A stretch of DNA of 64,000 nt from Lachnospiraceae bacterium (lineage in GTDB: Bacteria > Bacillota > Clostridia > Lachnospirales > Lachnospiraceae): contig SVEB01000028.1 of NCBI GenBank assembly GCA_015057635.1, positions 1 to 64,000 of the forward strand, given 5' to 3'. Made by a program: the position numbers and the translations under genes. The notes beneath the pieces are model-generated. The model was not told the DNA's origin and ran no database searches. It saw nothing but the letters and a program-made list of their open reading frames with translations. Below, in pieces: positions 1-10,693 of the stretch (position 1 is the stretch's first letter; each line of letters opens with the position of its first letter).

Positions 1-477
1 ATGATGCTCTGTTACATCCATTTTAACAAGTTCAATAAGTTCTGGATCATCAACCTTATCGCATTTGTTAAGGAATACAACGATGTAAGGTACACCTACC
101 TGACGAGATAATAAGATGTGTTCCTTAGTCTGAGCCATAACACCGTCAGTAGCAGCAACTACAAGGATAGCGCCGTCCATCTGAGCAGCACCAGTGATCA
201 TGTTCTTTACATAATCGGCATGGCCTGGGCAGTCTACGTGAGCGTAGTGACGTGCTTTGGATTCGTATTCAACGTGAGCTGTAGAGATAGTGATACCTCT
301 TTCTCTTTCTTCTGGAGCTTTATCGATATTTTCGAAAGCAACAGCTTCACCAGTACCTAATCTTTCATGTAAAGTCTTAGTGATAGCAGCTGTTAAAGTT
401 GTTTTACCATGATCTACGTGACCGATAGTACCAATATTACAATGTGGTTTAGTTCTCTCAAACTTAGCTTTAGCCAT
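1..477 (-). CDS. tuf: Elongation factor Tu, N-terminal part (cut by window edge)
   Basis: EF-Tu is the GTPase that delivers aminoacyl-tRNA to the ribosomal A site. The 159 visible residues begin [20 protein letters not shown] and carry the P-loop GHVDHGKT at about residues 19-26, the DCPGH switch II motif and the NKCD guanine-specificity motif. The reading frame is open to base 1, so the rest of the G domain and domains 2-3 lie outside the window. The ATG at 477 is preceded by AAGGAGG at 487-493, which fixes the start. It is the last gene of the str operon here, about 270 bp after fusA, a gap long enough for its own promoter or a processing site. Confidence 0.97.
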   Translation of the reverse strand, partial: MAKAKFERTKPHCNIGTIGHVDHGKTTLTAAITKTLHERLGTGEAVAFENIDKAPEERERGITISTAHVEYESKARHYAHVDCPGHADYVKNMITGAAQMDGAILVVAATDGVMAQTKEHILLSRQVGVPYIVVFLNKCDKVDDPELIELVKMDVTEHH

Positions 478-486
478 TTTTAACGT

Positions 487-493
487 CCTCCTT
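487..493 (-). promoter_or_regulatory. tuf ribosome binding site
   Basis: AAGGAGG on the minus strand, 9 nt before the tuf ATG. It is a perfect anti-Shine-Dalgarno match, as expected for a very highly expressed gene. Confidence 0.85.
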
Positions 494-665
494 TAATTCG
501 CTCTTCTGAGCGTAAATTAACATTTGATTTATACCACTAACTTCTAATAGTCAAATGATATAGTCCTAGCCCCTTGCTACGCAAAAAGGGCCTCATATGC
601 CTAATTATATTTCATAAGCAAAATATTTTCAAGCATAACTTAGTGAAAACACCAAGTTTATATCA

Positions 666-695
666 ACAAGCCGTACGCATATGCGTACGCCTTGT
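666..695. repeat. Palindrome in the fusA-tuf intergenic region
   Basis: ACAAG and CTTGT flank a perfect 18-bp palindrome (CGTACGCATATGCGTACG, 672-689). Together they form a hairpin of about 14 bp with one mismatch. On the minus (coding) strand no U-run follows, so it is not a simple intrinsic terminator. It may be an mRNA processing or stability element between fusA and tuf, which is inference. Confidence 0.6.
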
Positions 696-750
696 CGTTT
701 TATTTGTTTTGTGCTACTTTAGCGTATCAATCAAATACGATTGTATTTAA

Positions 751-2868
751 TTATTTGCCTTTGTTAGCAAGTACTTTTTCCTGAACATTCTTTGGAACCT
801 GTTCGTAAGTGGAGAAGAACATGGAGTAAGCACCACGGCCCTGTGTCTTAGAACGAAGTGTTGTAGAGTAACCGAACATTTCGCTAAGAGGAACGAAACC
901 TCTGATTAACTTAGATCCATTGATATCTTCGCTACCTTCGATACGTCCACGACGGGAGCTGATATCACCGATAACATCACCCATGTATTCGTCTGGAACA
1001 GTAACTTCAACTCTCATGATTGGCTCTAATAATACAGCGCCAGCTTTCTGCATACATTCTTTGAATGCCATAGAACCAGCGATCTTAAATGCCATTTCAT
1101 TAGAATCGACTTCATGGTAAGAACCATCGTAGCAGTTAGCTGCAACACCAAGAACTGGGAATCCACCAAGGATACCGCACTTCATAGCTTCTTCGATACC
1201 AGCCTGAACAGCAGGGATGTATTCACGAGGAATAGCACCACCAACTACAGTGCTTTCGAATTTGAATGTTTCTTCACCATTAACGTCCATAGGAGTAAAT
1301 TTAACTTTACAGTGACCATACTGACCACGTCCACCGGACTGTTTAGCGTATTTAGAATCGATATCCACTTCACGTGTGATACCTTCTTTGTAAGCAACCT
1401 GAGGTGCACCTACGTTAGCTTCTACTTTGAATTCACGAAGAAGACGGTCAACGATGATTTCAAGGTGAAGTTCACCCATACCAGCGATGATTGTCTGTCC
1501 TGTTTCTTCGTTAGTAGAAACACGGAATGTAGGATCTTCTTCAGCAAGTTTTGCTAAAGCTTCACCCATCTTATCCTGACCAGCTTTTGTCTTAGGCTCG
1601 ATAGCTACGTCGATAACTGGTTCTGGGAATTCCATGGATTCAAGGATTACTGGATGTTTTTCATCACAGATTGTATCACCAGTTGTTGTAAACTTGAAGC
1701 CTACAGCAGCTGCGATATCACCGGAGTAAACCTTATCAAGGTCTTCTCTCTTGTTAGCATGCATCTGAAGGATACGACCAACACGTTCTTTCTTGTTCTT
1801 TGTTGCATTTAATACATAAGAACCGGAGTTTAATGTACCAGAGTAAACTCTGAAGAATGCAAGCTTACCAACGAAAGGATCGGCCATGATCTTGAATGCT
1901 AATGCTGCGAAAGGTTCTTCATCAGAAGATTTTCTGTGAACTTCGTTACCATCTTCATCAACACCTTTGATATCAGGGATATCAGTTGGAGCTGGCATGT
2001 ATTCGATAACAGCATCAAGTAACTTCTGAACACCTTTATTTCTGTAAGCAGAACCACAAAGTACAGGGATGATTTCAACTGCGATAGTTGCTTTTCTAAG
2101 AGCTTTCTTTAATTCTTCGTTAGTAGGTTCGTTACCTTCTAAGTAAGATTCGATTAAATCGTCATCTGTTTCACAGATAGATTCAACCATAGCTGCTCTG
2201 TATTCTTCAGCCTGTTCCTTCATGTCTTCAGGGATTTCACGGATTTCGATCTGATCACCCTTGTCATCAAGGTAGTAGTATGCTTTCATTTCGAAAAGGT
2301 CGATGATACCCTGGAATTCGTCTTCTTTACCGATTGGTAACTGAATTGGAACTGGGTTCTTTCCTAATCTAGTTTTGATCATATCTACTACGTTGTAGAA
2401 GTTCGCACCAGAGATATCCATCTTATTAACGAATGCGATTCTAGGTACGGAATATTTATCTGCCTGTCTCCAAACAGTTTCAGACTGTGGTTCTACACCA
2501 CCCTTAGCACAAAATACACCAACCGCACTATCAAGTACACGAAGGGAACGTTCAACTTCTACTGTGAAGTCTACGTGACCTGGTGTATCGATGATGTTGA
2601 TACGGTTTTCTGGAGCACCAGGGATTTTCTTATGTTCGAATTCCTGTGTCCAGTGGCAAGTTGTAGCCGCGGAAGTAATTGTGATACCTCTTTCCTGTTC
2701 CTGCTCCATCCAGTCCATAGTAGCAGTACCTTCATGAGTATCACCGATTTTGTAGTTAACACCGGTATAGTATAAGATACGTTCAGTAAGAGTTGTCTTA
2801 CCAGCATCAATATGAGCCATAATACCGATATTTCTAGTTCTCTCTAACGGGTATTCTCTTCCAGCCAA
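751..2868 (-). CDS. fusA: Elongation factor G
   Basis: EF-G is the translocase GTPase that moves tRNA and mRNA through the ribosome; it also acts in recycling. The P-loop [13 protein letters not shown] lies near residues 18-30, followed by DTPGHVDF (switch II) and NKMD. Domains II-V run to the end at about 705 residues, normal for the family. I place the start at the TTG at 2868 ([12 protein letters not shown]), because AAGGAGG lies 8 nt upstream and homologues begin there. An in-frame ATG at 2901 would add 11 poorly conserved residues and put the ribosome binding site inside the gene. It follows rpsG by 194 bp and precedes tuf, the standard str operon order. Confidence 0.97.
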   Translation of the reverse strand: MAGREYPLERTRNIGIMAHIDAGKTTLTERILYYTGVNYKIGDTHEGTATMDWMEQEQERGITITSAATTCHWTQEFEHKKIPGAPENRINIIDTPGHVDFTVEVERSLRVLDSAVGVFCAKGGVEPQSETVWRQADKYSVPRIAFVNKMDISGANFYNVVDMIKTRLGKNPVPIQLPIGKEDEFQGIIDLFEMKAYYYLDDKGDQIEIREIPEDMKEQAEEYRAAMVESICETDDDLIESYLEGNEPTNEELKKALRKATIAVEIIPVLCGSAYRNKGVQKLLDAVIEYMPAPTDIPDIKGVDEDGNEVHRKSSDEEPFAALAFKIMADPFVGKLAFFRVYSGTLNSGSYVLNATKNKKERVGRILQMHANKREDLDKVYSGDIAAAVGFKFTTTGDTICDEKHPVILESMEFPEPVIDVAIEPKTKAGQDKMGEALAKLAEEDPTFRVSTNEETGQTIIAGMGELHLEIIVDRLLREFKVEANVGAPQVAYKEGITREVDIDSKYAKQSGGRGQYGHCKVKFTPMDVNGEETFKFESTVVGGAIPREYIPAVQAGIEEAMKCGILGGFPVLGVAANCYDGSYHEVDSNEMAFKIAGSMAFKECMQKAGAVLLEPIMRVEVTVPDEYMGDVIGDISSRRGRIEGSEDINGSKLIRGFVPLSEMFGYSTTLRSKTQGRGAYSMFFSTYEQVPKNVQEKVLANKGK

Positions 2869-2876
2869 GGATTTTT

Positions 2877-2883
2877 CCTCCTT
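2877..2883 (-). promoter_or_regulatory. fusA ribosome binding site that selects a TTG start
   Basis: AAGGAGG on the minus strand sits 8 nt before the TTG codon at 2868. It is the reason for preferring TTG over the in-frame ATG at 2901. Confidence 0.8.
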
Positions 2884-2979
2884 AAATTTATTGCAGCACA
2901 AATACTGCGAATTTTACAATAGTTTCTAGTAGCAAATATGCCAAGAAGATTCCGAAAAATCCCCTTGACCATTTGCAAT

Positions 2980-3004
2980 AGAGTGCATACTGCGCATGCG
3001 CTCT
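2980..3004. repeat. Hairpin in the rpsG-fusA intergenic region
   Basis: AGAG/CTCT and GCAT/ATGC segments pair around a 7-nt loop, giving a stem of about 9 bp. No U-run follows on the coding strand. The rest of the 194-bp gap shows nothing clear. It may be a processing or attenuation element. Confidence 0.4.
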
Positions 3005-3062
3005 ACCGATATTCAAAATGTAGTGCAAATGTTGAACCATTCGCTGCAGAAAACTCTGCTGA

Positions 3063-3573
<511 letters not shown>

Positions 3574-3755
3574 ATTAATTCTACGGTACTCACATTACTG
3601 TGTTCATGCTCAGTTTAATCTATTTTCAAATGAAACATACCGCAACCACTAGGTGTTGTTTAACTTTGAAATAAAAAATTAACCCGGCATTTATAAAGCA
3701 GGCTTACTATTCTAAATACTAAGCAGTAACTTTTAAATTAGTAATGAGAAATTGA

Positions 3756-4175
3756 TTATTTAGCGTCTTTAGGTCTCTTAGCTCCGTATTTGGAACGAGC
3801 CTGTCTTCTCTTAGCAACACCAGCTGTATCAAGTGTACCTCTGACGATGTGGTATCTTGTACCTGGAAGATCCTTTACTCTACCACCACGGATTAATACA
3901 ACGCTATGCTCCTGAAGGTTGTGACCTTCACCTGGGATGTAGCTTGTTACTTCAATACCGTTGGAAAGACGTACTCTGGCGATCTTTCTTAACGCGGAGT
4001 TAGGCTTCTTAGGAGTAGCTGTTCTAACTGCTGTACAAACACCTCTCTTCTGTGGTGAGGATGTTTCTGTTGTCTTCTTGCTTAATGAGTTAAATCCTTT
4101 TTGTAACGCTGGAGCAGTAGATTTCTTCTCCATTGTTTTTCTACCTTTTCTTACTAACTGATTAAATGTAGGCAT
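3756..4175 (-). CDS. rpsL: 30S ribosomal protein S12
   Basis: S12 sits at the decoding centre and affects translational accuracy; its conserved loops are where streptomycin-resistance substitutions fall in other bacteria. The 139-residue protein has the hallmark segments [29 protein letters not shown] and [12 protein letters not shown]. Both conserved lysine-containing loops look wild type (TPKKPNSA and [13 protein letters not shown]). The start has a good GGAGGTGA ribosome binding site. It is the first gene of the str operon, with a consensus promoter about 125 bp upstream. Confidence 0.97.
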   Translation of the reverse strand: MPTFNQLVRKGRKTMEKKSTAPALQKGFNSLSKKTTETSSPQKRGVCTAVRTATPKKPNSALRKIARVRLSNGIEVTSYIPGEGHNLQEHSVVLIRGGRVKDLPGTRYHIVRGTLDTAGVAKRRQARSKYGAKRPKDAK

Positions 4176-4298
4176 TAATTTTTCACCTCCTGATGAGTAT
4201 TGGAAAATTCGTGGTTGCTTATGCAGATTTCTTCTGCTTAGTCAATTGTCGAAAATTGACATGATTAATGCGACACATATCTAATGCACGCAAACTTG

Positions 4299-4327
4299 AT
4301 TATACTGCCTAAACTCACGCTTGTCAA
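4299..4327 (-). promoter_or_regulatory. str operon promoter (sigma-A type)
   Basis: On the minus strand TTGACA (4322-4327) and TATAAT (4299-4304) are separated by 17 bp, a perfect housekeeping consensus. It lies upstream of rpsL and leaves a leader of about 115 nt. Confidence 0.88.
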
Positions 4328-5016
4328 GGAGAGATTTACAGTTTGTTAATATTATTATTTAACACAATTACATTATTTTATACACATCAAACAAAATTTG
4401 GTTTTTAGACTTTTACTTCTTATGCTTATTGTTTTTCCTCCTAGTTAAGGTTACCTCTTTAATATAGAAGAAACTCCTTTTTTTATACATGTTTTTAGGT
4501 TCATTTTTATTCTCAGGTCAAAAAGAAAGTGAAACATAGACCGTATACAAACTCTTATTCTGATTTTCCTCTGCATTTATCCATTTTCTGTACCCTTCCG
4601 TTAATGACCCCTCCCCTTTCCGCTTCAGCCGTCTGTACCAACGCTGTTTTTTATATTTTTTTCCATTCATATAAATGTAATTGTCCTTTCATCCACATAA
4701 ATTCATATATTATAGCTCATAATACCTTTATTATCTCTACTTTTAAGCTAAATGCTCTGATCATCGATAGGATCTTTTATCAATTGTCAGACGATCATTT
4801 TTTTACTGCGTACTTTCCTTTTTCTACGCCAAACCACGCCTGAGTTCCCTCTCTCGCACTTGTGTTTGCTATGGACACGCCTCTGTGCCTATAGTACAAT
4901 AGGACTTGGTAAGTATGGAAACGGAAAGTTTTTTTTGTTACGCATTTATATTTCGAATAAACATATAATAAGGAAAGCAGACGAAACAGAACCTGACATT
5001 CTCTAAAAAGATGTAG
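4328..5016. other. AT-rich intergenic region between the divergent str operon and rpoD
   Basis: About 690 bp between the str and sigma factor promoters. Short open frames occur here, but none has a ribosome binding site or a recognisable product. I see no tRNA or other structured RNA. Confidence 0.5.
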
Positions 5017-5045
5017 TTCCAATACATGATTATTTATGATATAAT
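5017..5045 (+). promoter_or_regulatory. rpoD promoter with extended -10
   Basis: TGaTATAAT (5037-5045) is an extended -10 box. A weak -35 (TTCCAA, 5017-5022) lies 17 bp away. The leader to the ATG at 5095 would be about 43 nt. Confidence 0.6.
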
Positions 5046-5094
5046 GCTACTTGGTGACTTTTTCGCCCGAAAAGTATATACTGGAGGTCCATTC

Positions 5095-6210
5095 ATGGAA
5101 GAACAAGTAAACATCTTTGAAGCACGATTAAAAGAACTTGTTGCATTTGCCAATGCAAACAAGGGTGTTATCGAAGTCGATAAGGTAAATGACTTTTTTA
5201 AAGAATTAAATCTGAACGTTAGACAGATTGACAAGATATATGAATATCTCGAAGCTCATAATATCGTTGTGTTAAATCCAACCGACGAAGATGAGCCTGA
5301 TGATGATATGTTATTAGAGTTAGAAGATGATTCCGATGTTTTATCGGATGCAGAAGATCTATCTGCTATGGCATCTGCCATGTCCGATGACCCTGTAAAA
5401 CAATATCTGAAGGAAATCGGCGGCTACCCTCTTCTCTCTGTTGCAGAAGAAATCGAATTAGCAAAGAAAATTGAAAATGGAGATGAACATGCTAAGAGAA
5501 TCTTAGCAGAATCAAACCTTCGTCTTGTTGTCAGCATTGCAAAACGCTACGTTGGCCGTGGATTAAGCTTCCTTGATTTAATTCAGGAAGGTAACTTAGG
5601 CTTAATCAAAGCAGTTGACAAATTCGATTACAACAAAGGCTACAAATTCTCAACTTATGCTACCTGGTGGATCCGTCAGGCGATTACTCGTTCTATTGCT
5701 GACCAGTCTCGTACAATCCGTATCCCGGTACATATGTCCGAGGTAATCAACAAAACCTACCGTGTATCCAGAAATCTGTTACAGGAGTTAGGCCGTGAAC
5801 CAAGCGAGCAGGAATTAGCAGATGCTATGAACCTGCCAATTGAGAAAGTACGTGAAATCTTAAAAGTATCTGCCGATCCAATCTCATTAGATACTCCAAT
5901 CGGTGAGGAAGACGACAGCCACTTAGGAGACTTTATTAAGGATGATACAATCATGGGACCAGAAGATGCTGCTTCCTATGCAGTACTTCAGGATCAGATT
6001 GCAAAGCTTCTTGATACTCTTACCGAACGTGAACAGCGTGTATTAATCTTACGTTTCGGCTTAAAAGACGGACGCAGCCGTACTTTAGAAGAAGTAGGCA
6101 AGGAATTCAACGTTACCCGTGAACGTATCCGTCAGATTGAAGCAAAAGCTTTACGTAAACTAAGACATCCTAGCCGCGCTAGAATGCTGAAGGGTTATGA
6201 AATCAACTAA
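5095..6210 (+). CDS. rpoD: RNA polymerase primary sigma factor (sigma-70/SigA)
   Basis: The housekeeping sigma factor directs core polymerase to TTGACA/TATAAT promoters. An N-terminal region 1.1-like domain and an acidic linker are followed by [16 protein letters not shown] (region 1.2), [17 protein letters not shown] (region 2.1-2.2), [10 protein letters not shown] (region 2.4, -10 recognition), region 3, and a region 4 helix-turn-helix [20 protein letters not shown]. The length is 371 residues from the ATG at 5095, which has a good GGAGG site; an upstream in-frame ATG at 5026 lies across the promoter and is unlikely. It is not next to dnaG here, unlike many Firmicutes. It is followed 21 bp later by a plsC-like gene, probably co-transcribed. 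Confidence 0.95.
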   Translation: MEEQVNIFEARLKELVAFANANKGVIEVDKVNDFFKELNLNVRQIDKIYEYLEAHNIVVLNPTDEDEPDDDMLLELEDDSDVLSDAEDLSAMASAMSDDPVKQYLKEIGGYPLLSVAEEIELAKKIENGDEHAKRILAESNLRLVVSIAKRYVGRGLSFLDLIQEGNLGLIKAVDKFDYNKGYKFSTYATWWIRQAITRSIADQSRTIRIPVHMSEVINKTYRVSRNLLQELGREPSEQELADAMNLPIEKVREILKVSADPISLDTPIGEEDDSHLGDFIKDDTIMGPEDAASYAVLQDQIAKLLDTLTEREQRVLILRFGLKDGRSRTLEEVGKEFNVTRERIRQIEAKALRKLRHPSRARMLKGYEIN

Positions 6211-6231
6211 CCTTTTTAAGGGGGATTATCT

Positions 6232-6945
6232 ATGAAACGAATTGCATTGATGTTCTTAAGAAGTTTTTTTAACCTGCCATTCTGGCTTTACACGTTATTT
6301 AAGTACTGCAACATCGAGAAATATGATCGTTTTACAAGATATGCTTTTTTGCACAAAAATGTGCCTCTGATTAATAAAAGAGGCCGGGTTAAGATTGAAT
6401 GTCATGGCATTGAGAATCTTCCGAAGGAGAATGGGTACATTATGTTCCCAAACCATCAGGGACTTTTTGATGCCCTGGCATTTGTAGAGACTCACGAACG
6501 TCCGATTGTTACGGTAATGAAAAAGGAAGTGAAGGATGTGTTCCTTCTTCGCAATGTCATTACTCTTCTTCAGGCAGAGATTATCGATCGTGAGGATATC
6601 CGTCAGTCGATGACCGTTATTAAGAACATGACTAACCGTGTGAAACTTGGCGAGAATTTCGTTATTTTCGCTGAGGGCACCAGGAGCCGTAAAGGCAATC
6701 AGATTGGGGAGTTTAAGGGCGGCAGCTTTAAGAGCGCGATGAATGCACACTGTCCGATTGTGCCGGTTGCTTTGATCGACTCCTTTAAGGCATTTGACAC
6801 AAACTCTATCAAACCGGTTACGGTGCAGATTCACTACTTAAAACCTCTCTACTACGAGGACTACAAGGGCATGAAGTCTACCGAAATCGCCGCACTCGTT
6901 ATGCAGCGCATCACAGACACCATCGCCCAATACGAACATAAATAG
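6232..6945 (+). CDS. plsC: 1-acyl-sn-glycerol-3-phosphate acyltransferase family protein
   Basis: A PlsC-family membrane acyltransferase, expected to transfer an acyl chain to lysophosphatidate in phospholipid synthesis. The catalytic H-x4-D motif is NHQGLFD (about residues 80-86) and the second block is FAEGTRSRKG. A hydrophobic N-terminus (MFLRSFFNLPFWLYTLF) suits membrane association. Its 237 residues are normal for the family. It follows the sigma factor gene by 21 bp with a GGGGG ribosome binding site. Only 7 bp after its stop codon a 317-bp palindrome begins. The exact substrate cannot be read from the sequence. Confidence 0.88.
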   Translation: MKRIALMFLRSFFNLPFWLYTLFKYCNIEKYDRFTRYAFLHKNVPLINKRGRVKIECHGIENLPKENGYIMFPNHQGLFDALAFVETHERPIVTVMKKEVKDVFLLRNVITLLQAEIIDREDIRQSMTVIKNMTNRVKLGENFVIFAEGTRSRKGNQIGEFKGGSFKSAMNAHCPIVPVALIDSFKAFDTNSIKPVTVQIHYLKPLYYEDYKGMKSTEIAALVMQRITDTIAQYEHK

Positions 6946-6952
6946 AGGATTA

Positions 6953-7269
6953 CGAATTTTACCGACATTAAAAGAGGCGGAATCGAATGTGCAGAAGGCA
7001 GACATGCCCGATGCCAAGTTGGAAAAGCTCATGGAGGGATATATTTTTTCGCATGTTCGTCACAAGCTCGGACAAAAGGAGCGGGAGCCCGCGACTATCA
7101 GACATTATAAAACCTAATGTCTGCTATTCACGGTCTCCCGCTCCTTTTGTTCGCCTTGATGCCGTACATCGCGAAAAATATATCCCTCCATTCGCCTTTC
7201 CAACTTGGCATCGGTCACGCCTGCCTCCTGCACATTCGACTCCGCCTCTTTTAATTTCGATAAAATTCG
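6953..7269. repeat. Giant palindrome 1, downstream of plsC
   Basis: Two arms of exactly 155 nt (6953-7107 and 7115-7269) are complementary without a single net indel, around a 7-nt loop TAAAACC. In the sense of plsC the core reads GACTATCAGACA, loop, TGTCTGCTATTC. The 20-mers TGTTCGTCACAAGCTCGGAC (7054-7073) and GTTCGCCTTGATGCCGTACA (7149-7168) face each other as a mismatch-rich internal segment. The same segments recur in the palindrome at 58159. Neither strand has a U-run right after it. GGATT occurs on both flanks (6947-6951 and 7270-7274), a possible but unproven target duplication. Confidence 0.93.
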
Positions 7270-7396
7270 GGATTTCGGACTTTTAATAGGGGTATGTGCG
7301 AAAAGATGAGAGGGGATGAGAAGGTGGAGATATTGTTGTTATGAAAAGACTCACTAAGGAAGGGAATATCATAGCCGTTCGCTATCGCATCGCCTC

Positions 7397-8596
7397 TTAC
7401 CTAGAAAGATTGTAGATGTTGCGGTCTTCTAAGAAGCTGGAGGCGTTGTAGAGGACTAGGATATCGGTGATGTTGTTGGACTCGATGAAGCTAGAGACCG
7501 GCATGTTGAAGTAACGGAAGTCAATCATGTAGACATTCTCGTAGTGATTTGCCGCAAATGGGGCAAAGCAGTGGGCATAGGAATCTTTGATGATTAAAAG
7601 ATTTCGGCCATTTGTGACTGTAGAGTTGATTTCTACAAGGGCATTGTTTCCGGTCAGATAGACAGTGTATTTGTCTTTGGTTTCTAAACGGTCTAATGCG
7701 TATAGAGTGTCATGCTTGATTTTGTCCATGTTGTATTCAACGGTGTAGCTTTCATCGGTGTCATAGATATACATATCATCCGGAGTCACCTTTGTGTTGA
7801 CTTTGGAATAGATAGTTCCGAGGAAATCGGAGCTTACTAAACGGATCGTGAAGTCTTCTTCTGACCATGGGGTGAAGCCGCTTGCTTTGGCCCATTCGGT
7901 GTATGCGAGATACGCGCCTTTTACCGTCCAGTGATGATCGGTTCGATAATAGATATAATCATCTGCATGAGCACGAAGGATAGAACGTGTATCTACGAAG
8001 TTGGCACCAAGGACTGACTGGATGGCATCAAGAAGCGTGTCCTGATCAAAACCAGTAGCAAAGGCCGGAAGCTTGTCCGTTAAGATCTCGTAGGCTGTTG
8101 GCACGATCATGGCATGAACGCGGTCTTCTCCTAGGATGGAAGCATACTTTTGAATGAAATTGGTTAAATAAGTTATATTTTTGTTCATCTGATCTTTATT
8201 GATGTCTTCTTCATCTAACTTTTCGATCAGGTAACCGTCTTTTGCAAAGTAAACACCATTGATGTCACGCTTTAGCATCATTCGTTCCACTCCGGTCTTG
8301 ATACTGATCCAGGAGTCACGTAATACGAACTGGTCGGTTACATAGGTTTCATACTTGGTTGCATAGGTCCCGTCAAACAGGGCATCTACTGTGAAATCAG
8401 GCTTGGATGCAAGGACGCGGTTTTCATTTTCTGAAAAGCCTTTCTCAGGGGATAATAGGCTTGCCACAGTGAATCCGTAAATCAACACTAAGAATATGCC
8501 GATTACAAGGTAGTCGCCAAGTCTGGAGTGCTTTCCTTTCCGCTTGATCGGAGGCGGATTCGGAATGCCGTCTGTTTTTATTTCTTGCTTTTTCAT
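7397..8596 (-). CDS. DHHW family protein (AlgX/SGNH-like partner of O-acyltransferase)
   Basis: A 399-residue single-pass membrane protein with a cytoplasmic N-tail, one membrane segment near residues 29-49 and a large extracytoplasmic domain. The name-giving DHHW motif is present (YRTDHHWTVKGAY), as are a FSENENRVLA segment and IIKDSYAHCFAPF, which resembles the GDS/SGNH-type active-site region of AlgJ/AlgX-like acetyltransferases. It starts 21 bp after the MBOAT gene and is the last gene of the operon. DHHW proteins are commonly encoded beside MBOAT genes, and the pair probably acetylates a surface polysaccharide. The polymer acted on is not known. Confidence 0.85.
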   Translation of the reverse strand: MKKQEIKTDGIPNPPPIKRKGKHSRLGDYLVIGIFLVLIYGFTVASLLSPEKGFSENENRVLASKPDFTVDALFDGTYATKYETYVTDQFVLRDSWISIKTGVERMMLKRDINGVYFAKDGYLIEKLDEEDINKDQMNKNITYLTNFIQKYASILGEDRVHAMIVPTAYEILTDKLPAFATGFDQDTLLDAIQSVLGANFVDTRSILRAHADDYIYYRTDHHWTVKGAYLAYTEWAKASGFTPWSEEDFTIRLVSSDFLGTIYSKVNTKVTPDDMYIYDTDESYTVEYNMDKIKHDTLYALDRLETKDKYTVYLTGNNALVEINSTVTNGRNLLIIKDSYAHCFAPFAANHYENVYMIDFRYFNMPVSSFIESNNITDILVLYNASSFLEDRNIYNLSR

Positions 8597-8617
8597 ACTA
8601 TTCTTTCCGTCTCCTTT

Positions 8618-10036
8618 CTAGAATCTAAAATATAAAAATGGGTTATAGGACGCATCTACAAGGTAAGCTACTGCTAATACAAAGATCACGATAATGAACA
8701 CCGCCTTGGCTATAGACAGGACAGCACTTTCTTCTCTCTTCCTTGCAAAACGGGCTGCAAGTCTGTTTGGATAATCCGTGGATGCTAAGATCAGGATTAC
8801 AAAAAGAACCGCATAGTTTAATAGTATATAGATCGTCTCAGTACTTGCGAACGCATTTCCATTTACAAAGAACATAGTCTTTAAATAGTCAATTCCTCTG
8901 CTAAGATCATCAAAGGCGAAGATCACCCAGCCAATCCATACGAGGAATATGGTATAGATATGGGAAACAATGACTGGCAACTTCTTTAAATATTTTAGTA
9001 ACACGAATTTCTCGATTACTAAAAGAACACCAAAGTAGACACCCCACATTACGAAGTTCCAGCTTGCTCCGTGCCAGATACCGGTCAATAACCATACGAT
9101 GGCGATATTGCGAATCTGCTTTCCAAGGCCGGCACGATTGCCGCCTAATGGGATATAGACATAATCTCTAAACCAGCTACCCAATGAGATATGCCATCTT
9201 CTCCAGAACTCGGTGATGCTCTTCGACATATATGGATAGTTGAAGTTCTCTAAGAACGTGAAACCAAACATATTTCCTAAACCGATGGCCATATCGGAAT
9301 AACCGGAAAAGTCAAAATAAATCTGGAATGCGAATGCGGTGATTCCCATCCAGGATAATAATACGGTCATATTGGATGATGACATCCCCTGAATGGTATC
9401 CCATAAAAGTCCGATATTATTGGCTAATAATACTTTCTTTCCAAGACCGGTCATAAAACGCATAACACCATAGGCGAACTGATCTTTGCTCTCCCTTCTT
9501 TCCTGCAACTGTTCGGCGATCGTCTTATACTGTACTATCGGTCCTGCAATCAGCTGTGGGAACAGTGCCACATAGGCACCGAAGGAAATGATATTCTTCT
9601 GTACTTTTGCCTCCCCGCGGTAGATATCCACCGTATAGGACATGGTCTGGAACGTATAGAAAGAGATACCGATTGGGAGTGCTAAGTTTAACAGCGGTAT
9701 GTTGCTCTTCGTAATGGCATTGATATTGCCAATAATGAAATCTGAATATTTGAAAAATCCAAGAAGTGCAAGATTGATGATCATCGAGGATCCCACTATC
9801 ATCCTTGCCTTCTTTAAGTCACCGCGCTCCTTGAAGTGATGAACGAGCATTCCGTGCGTGTAATCCACAAGCGTGGAGAACAGCATGATCACTACATATA
9901 CCGGCTCGCCCCACGCATAAAAGATAAGACTTGCGATAAATAAAACCGTATTTCTTAACTTTCTTGGGACAATAAAGTAAATTACCAGCACAAGGGGCAG
10001 ATAGCGGAATAAAAATAACAAACTGCTAAATACCAT
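8618..10036 (-). CDS. MBOAT family O-acyltransferase (AlgI/DltB-like)
   Basis: A multi-spanning membrane acyltransferase of 472 residues, the usual AlgI-like length. The conserved FDFSGYSDMAIG segment, FWRRWHISLGSWFRDYVYIPLGG and LTGIWHGASWNFVMWG are all present; the last holds the near-invariant MBOAT histidine. Members move acyl groups across the membrane to extracellular polymers (alginate in Pseudomonas, teichoic acids via DltB). Here it is followed 21 bp later by a DHHW protein and preceded by a sigma/anti-sigma pair, which suggests an inducible cell-envelope O-acylation system. The acceptor is unknown. Confidence 0.92.
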   Translation of the reverse strand: MVFSSLLFLFRYLPLVLVIYFIVPRKLRNTVLFIASLIFYAWGEPVYVVIMLFSTLVDYTHGMLVHHFKERGDLKKARMIVGSSMIINLALLGFFKYSDFIIGNINAITKSNIPLLNLALPIGISFYTFQTMSYTVDIYRGEAKVQKNIISFGAYVALFPQLIAGPIVQYKTIAEQLQERRESKDQFAYGVMRFMTGLGKKVLLANNIGLLWDTIQGMSSSNMTVLLSWMGITAFAFQIYFDFSGYSDMAIGLGNMFGFTFLENFNYPYMSKSITEFWRRWHISLGSWFRDYVYIPLGGNRAGLGKQIRNIAIVWLLTGIWHGASWNFVMWGVYFGVLLVIEKFVLLKYLKKLPVIVSHIYTIFLVWIGWVIFAFDDLSRGIDYLKTMFFVNGNAFASTETIYILLNYAVLFVILILASTDYPNRLAARFARKREESAVLSIAKAVFIIVIFVLAVAYLVDASYNPFLYFRF

Positions 10037-10066
10037 TGTGTATTTTCCTTTCTTAACTTATGATAA

Positions 10067-10693
10067 TCACGGACTTACAAAGTCCTGTATATGGTGACGG
10101 GTTCCGGAAAGGGATTCATATACTGCTTCCCCATCTTCCTCACCAGCATAGAGATAAATATCATCTTGTGTATTGGAAAGCATGTAGCCTTCCCCATCTT
10201 CTGTTAAAGTGACGCAAAGGATAGCCTTCCTGCCTTCACTCTCCTCTAGTATAGAGGAATAAGGAGCCGTAATGGTTACAAGCGAACCGGATGAAATTGT
10301 GCCGGTATATGCTTCCTCCGTTAAAAATTGAATGATAACCTGCTCACTCTGTCTCTCGATATTCTGTATGATTCCTGAAACCACAAGTGCCGACTCTGCA
10401 GCATAATGCGCTTCGGACATCCCATAAAGCTCAGATGGTGTTTCCGTTATTTCGGAAGCTTCTCTTGTCCGGGATGCCAGATCTTCCTCTGCCATCTCAT
10501 TTTTACCAAGCATTCCTGTATTCTTCCCAACCAGCACAAGTACAAACAGCGCGCAGGCTGTCAACCCCGTTGTAACTGCGGGAAAGAATCGTCTGCCAAA
10601 TGTTTTTGACCCCGTTTTCTCTTCTAATGACAAATCCTGATAGCTGGCCGCCTTTTTATAGATTCCATCTAAAAACTCTCTATCACTTTTCAT
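10067..10693 (-). CDS. Putative anti-sigma factor, single-pass membrane protein
   Basis: A 208-residue protein with a short cytoplasmic N-terminus (SDREFLDGIYKKAASYQDLS), one membrane helix at about residues 38-56 and an extracytoplasmic domain rich in beta-strand-like segments. No close family was recognised. The anti-sigma assignment comes from its topology and from its start overlapping the ECF sigma gene by 11 bp, a typical translational coupling for sigma/anti-sigma pairs. It lies 30 bp upstream of the MBOAT gene. It would hold the sigma factor at the membrane until an envelope signal arrives; this is inference. Confidence 0.6.
   Translation of the reverse strand: MKSDREFLDGIYKKAASYQDLSLEEKTGSKTFGRRFFPAVTTGLTACALFVLVLVGKNTGMLGKNEMAEEDLASRTREASEITETPSELYGMSEAHYAAESALVVSGIIQNIERQSEQVIIQFLTEEAYTGTISSGSLVTITAPYSSILEESEGRKAILCVTLTEDGEGYMLSNTQDDIYLYAGEEDGEAVYESLSGTRHHIQDFVSP

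Noticed and set aside
4529..4843. 104-residue frame between rpsL and rpoD
   Set aside because: No ribosome binding site, no recognisable domain, Phe/Ile/His-rich content typical of AT-rich non-coding DNA.
6953..7269. Paired open frames in the palindrome arms as genes
   Set aside because: Both arms read open in matching frames, but this follows from inverted symmetry. There is no ribosome binding site or known domain.
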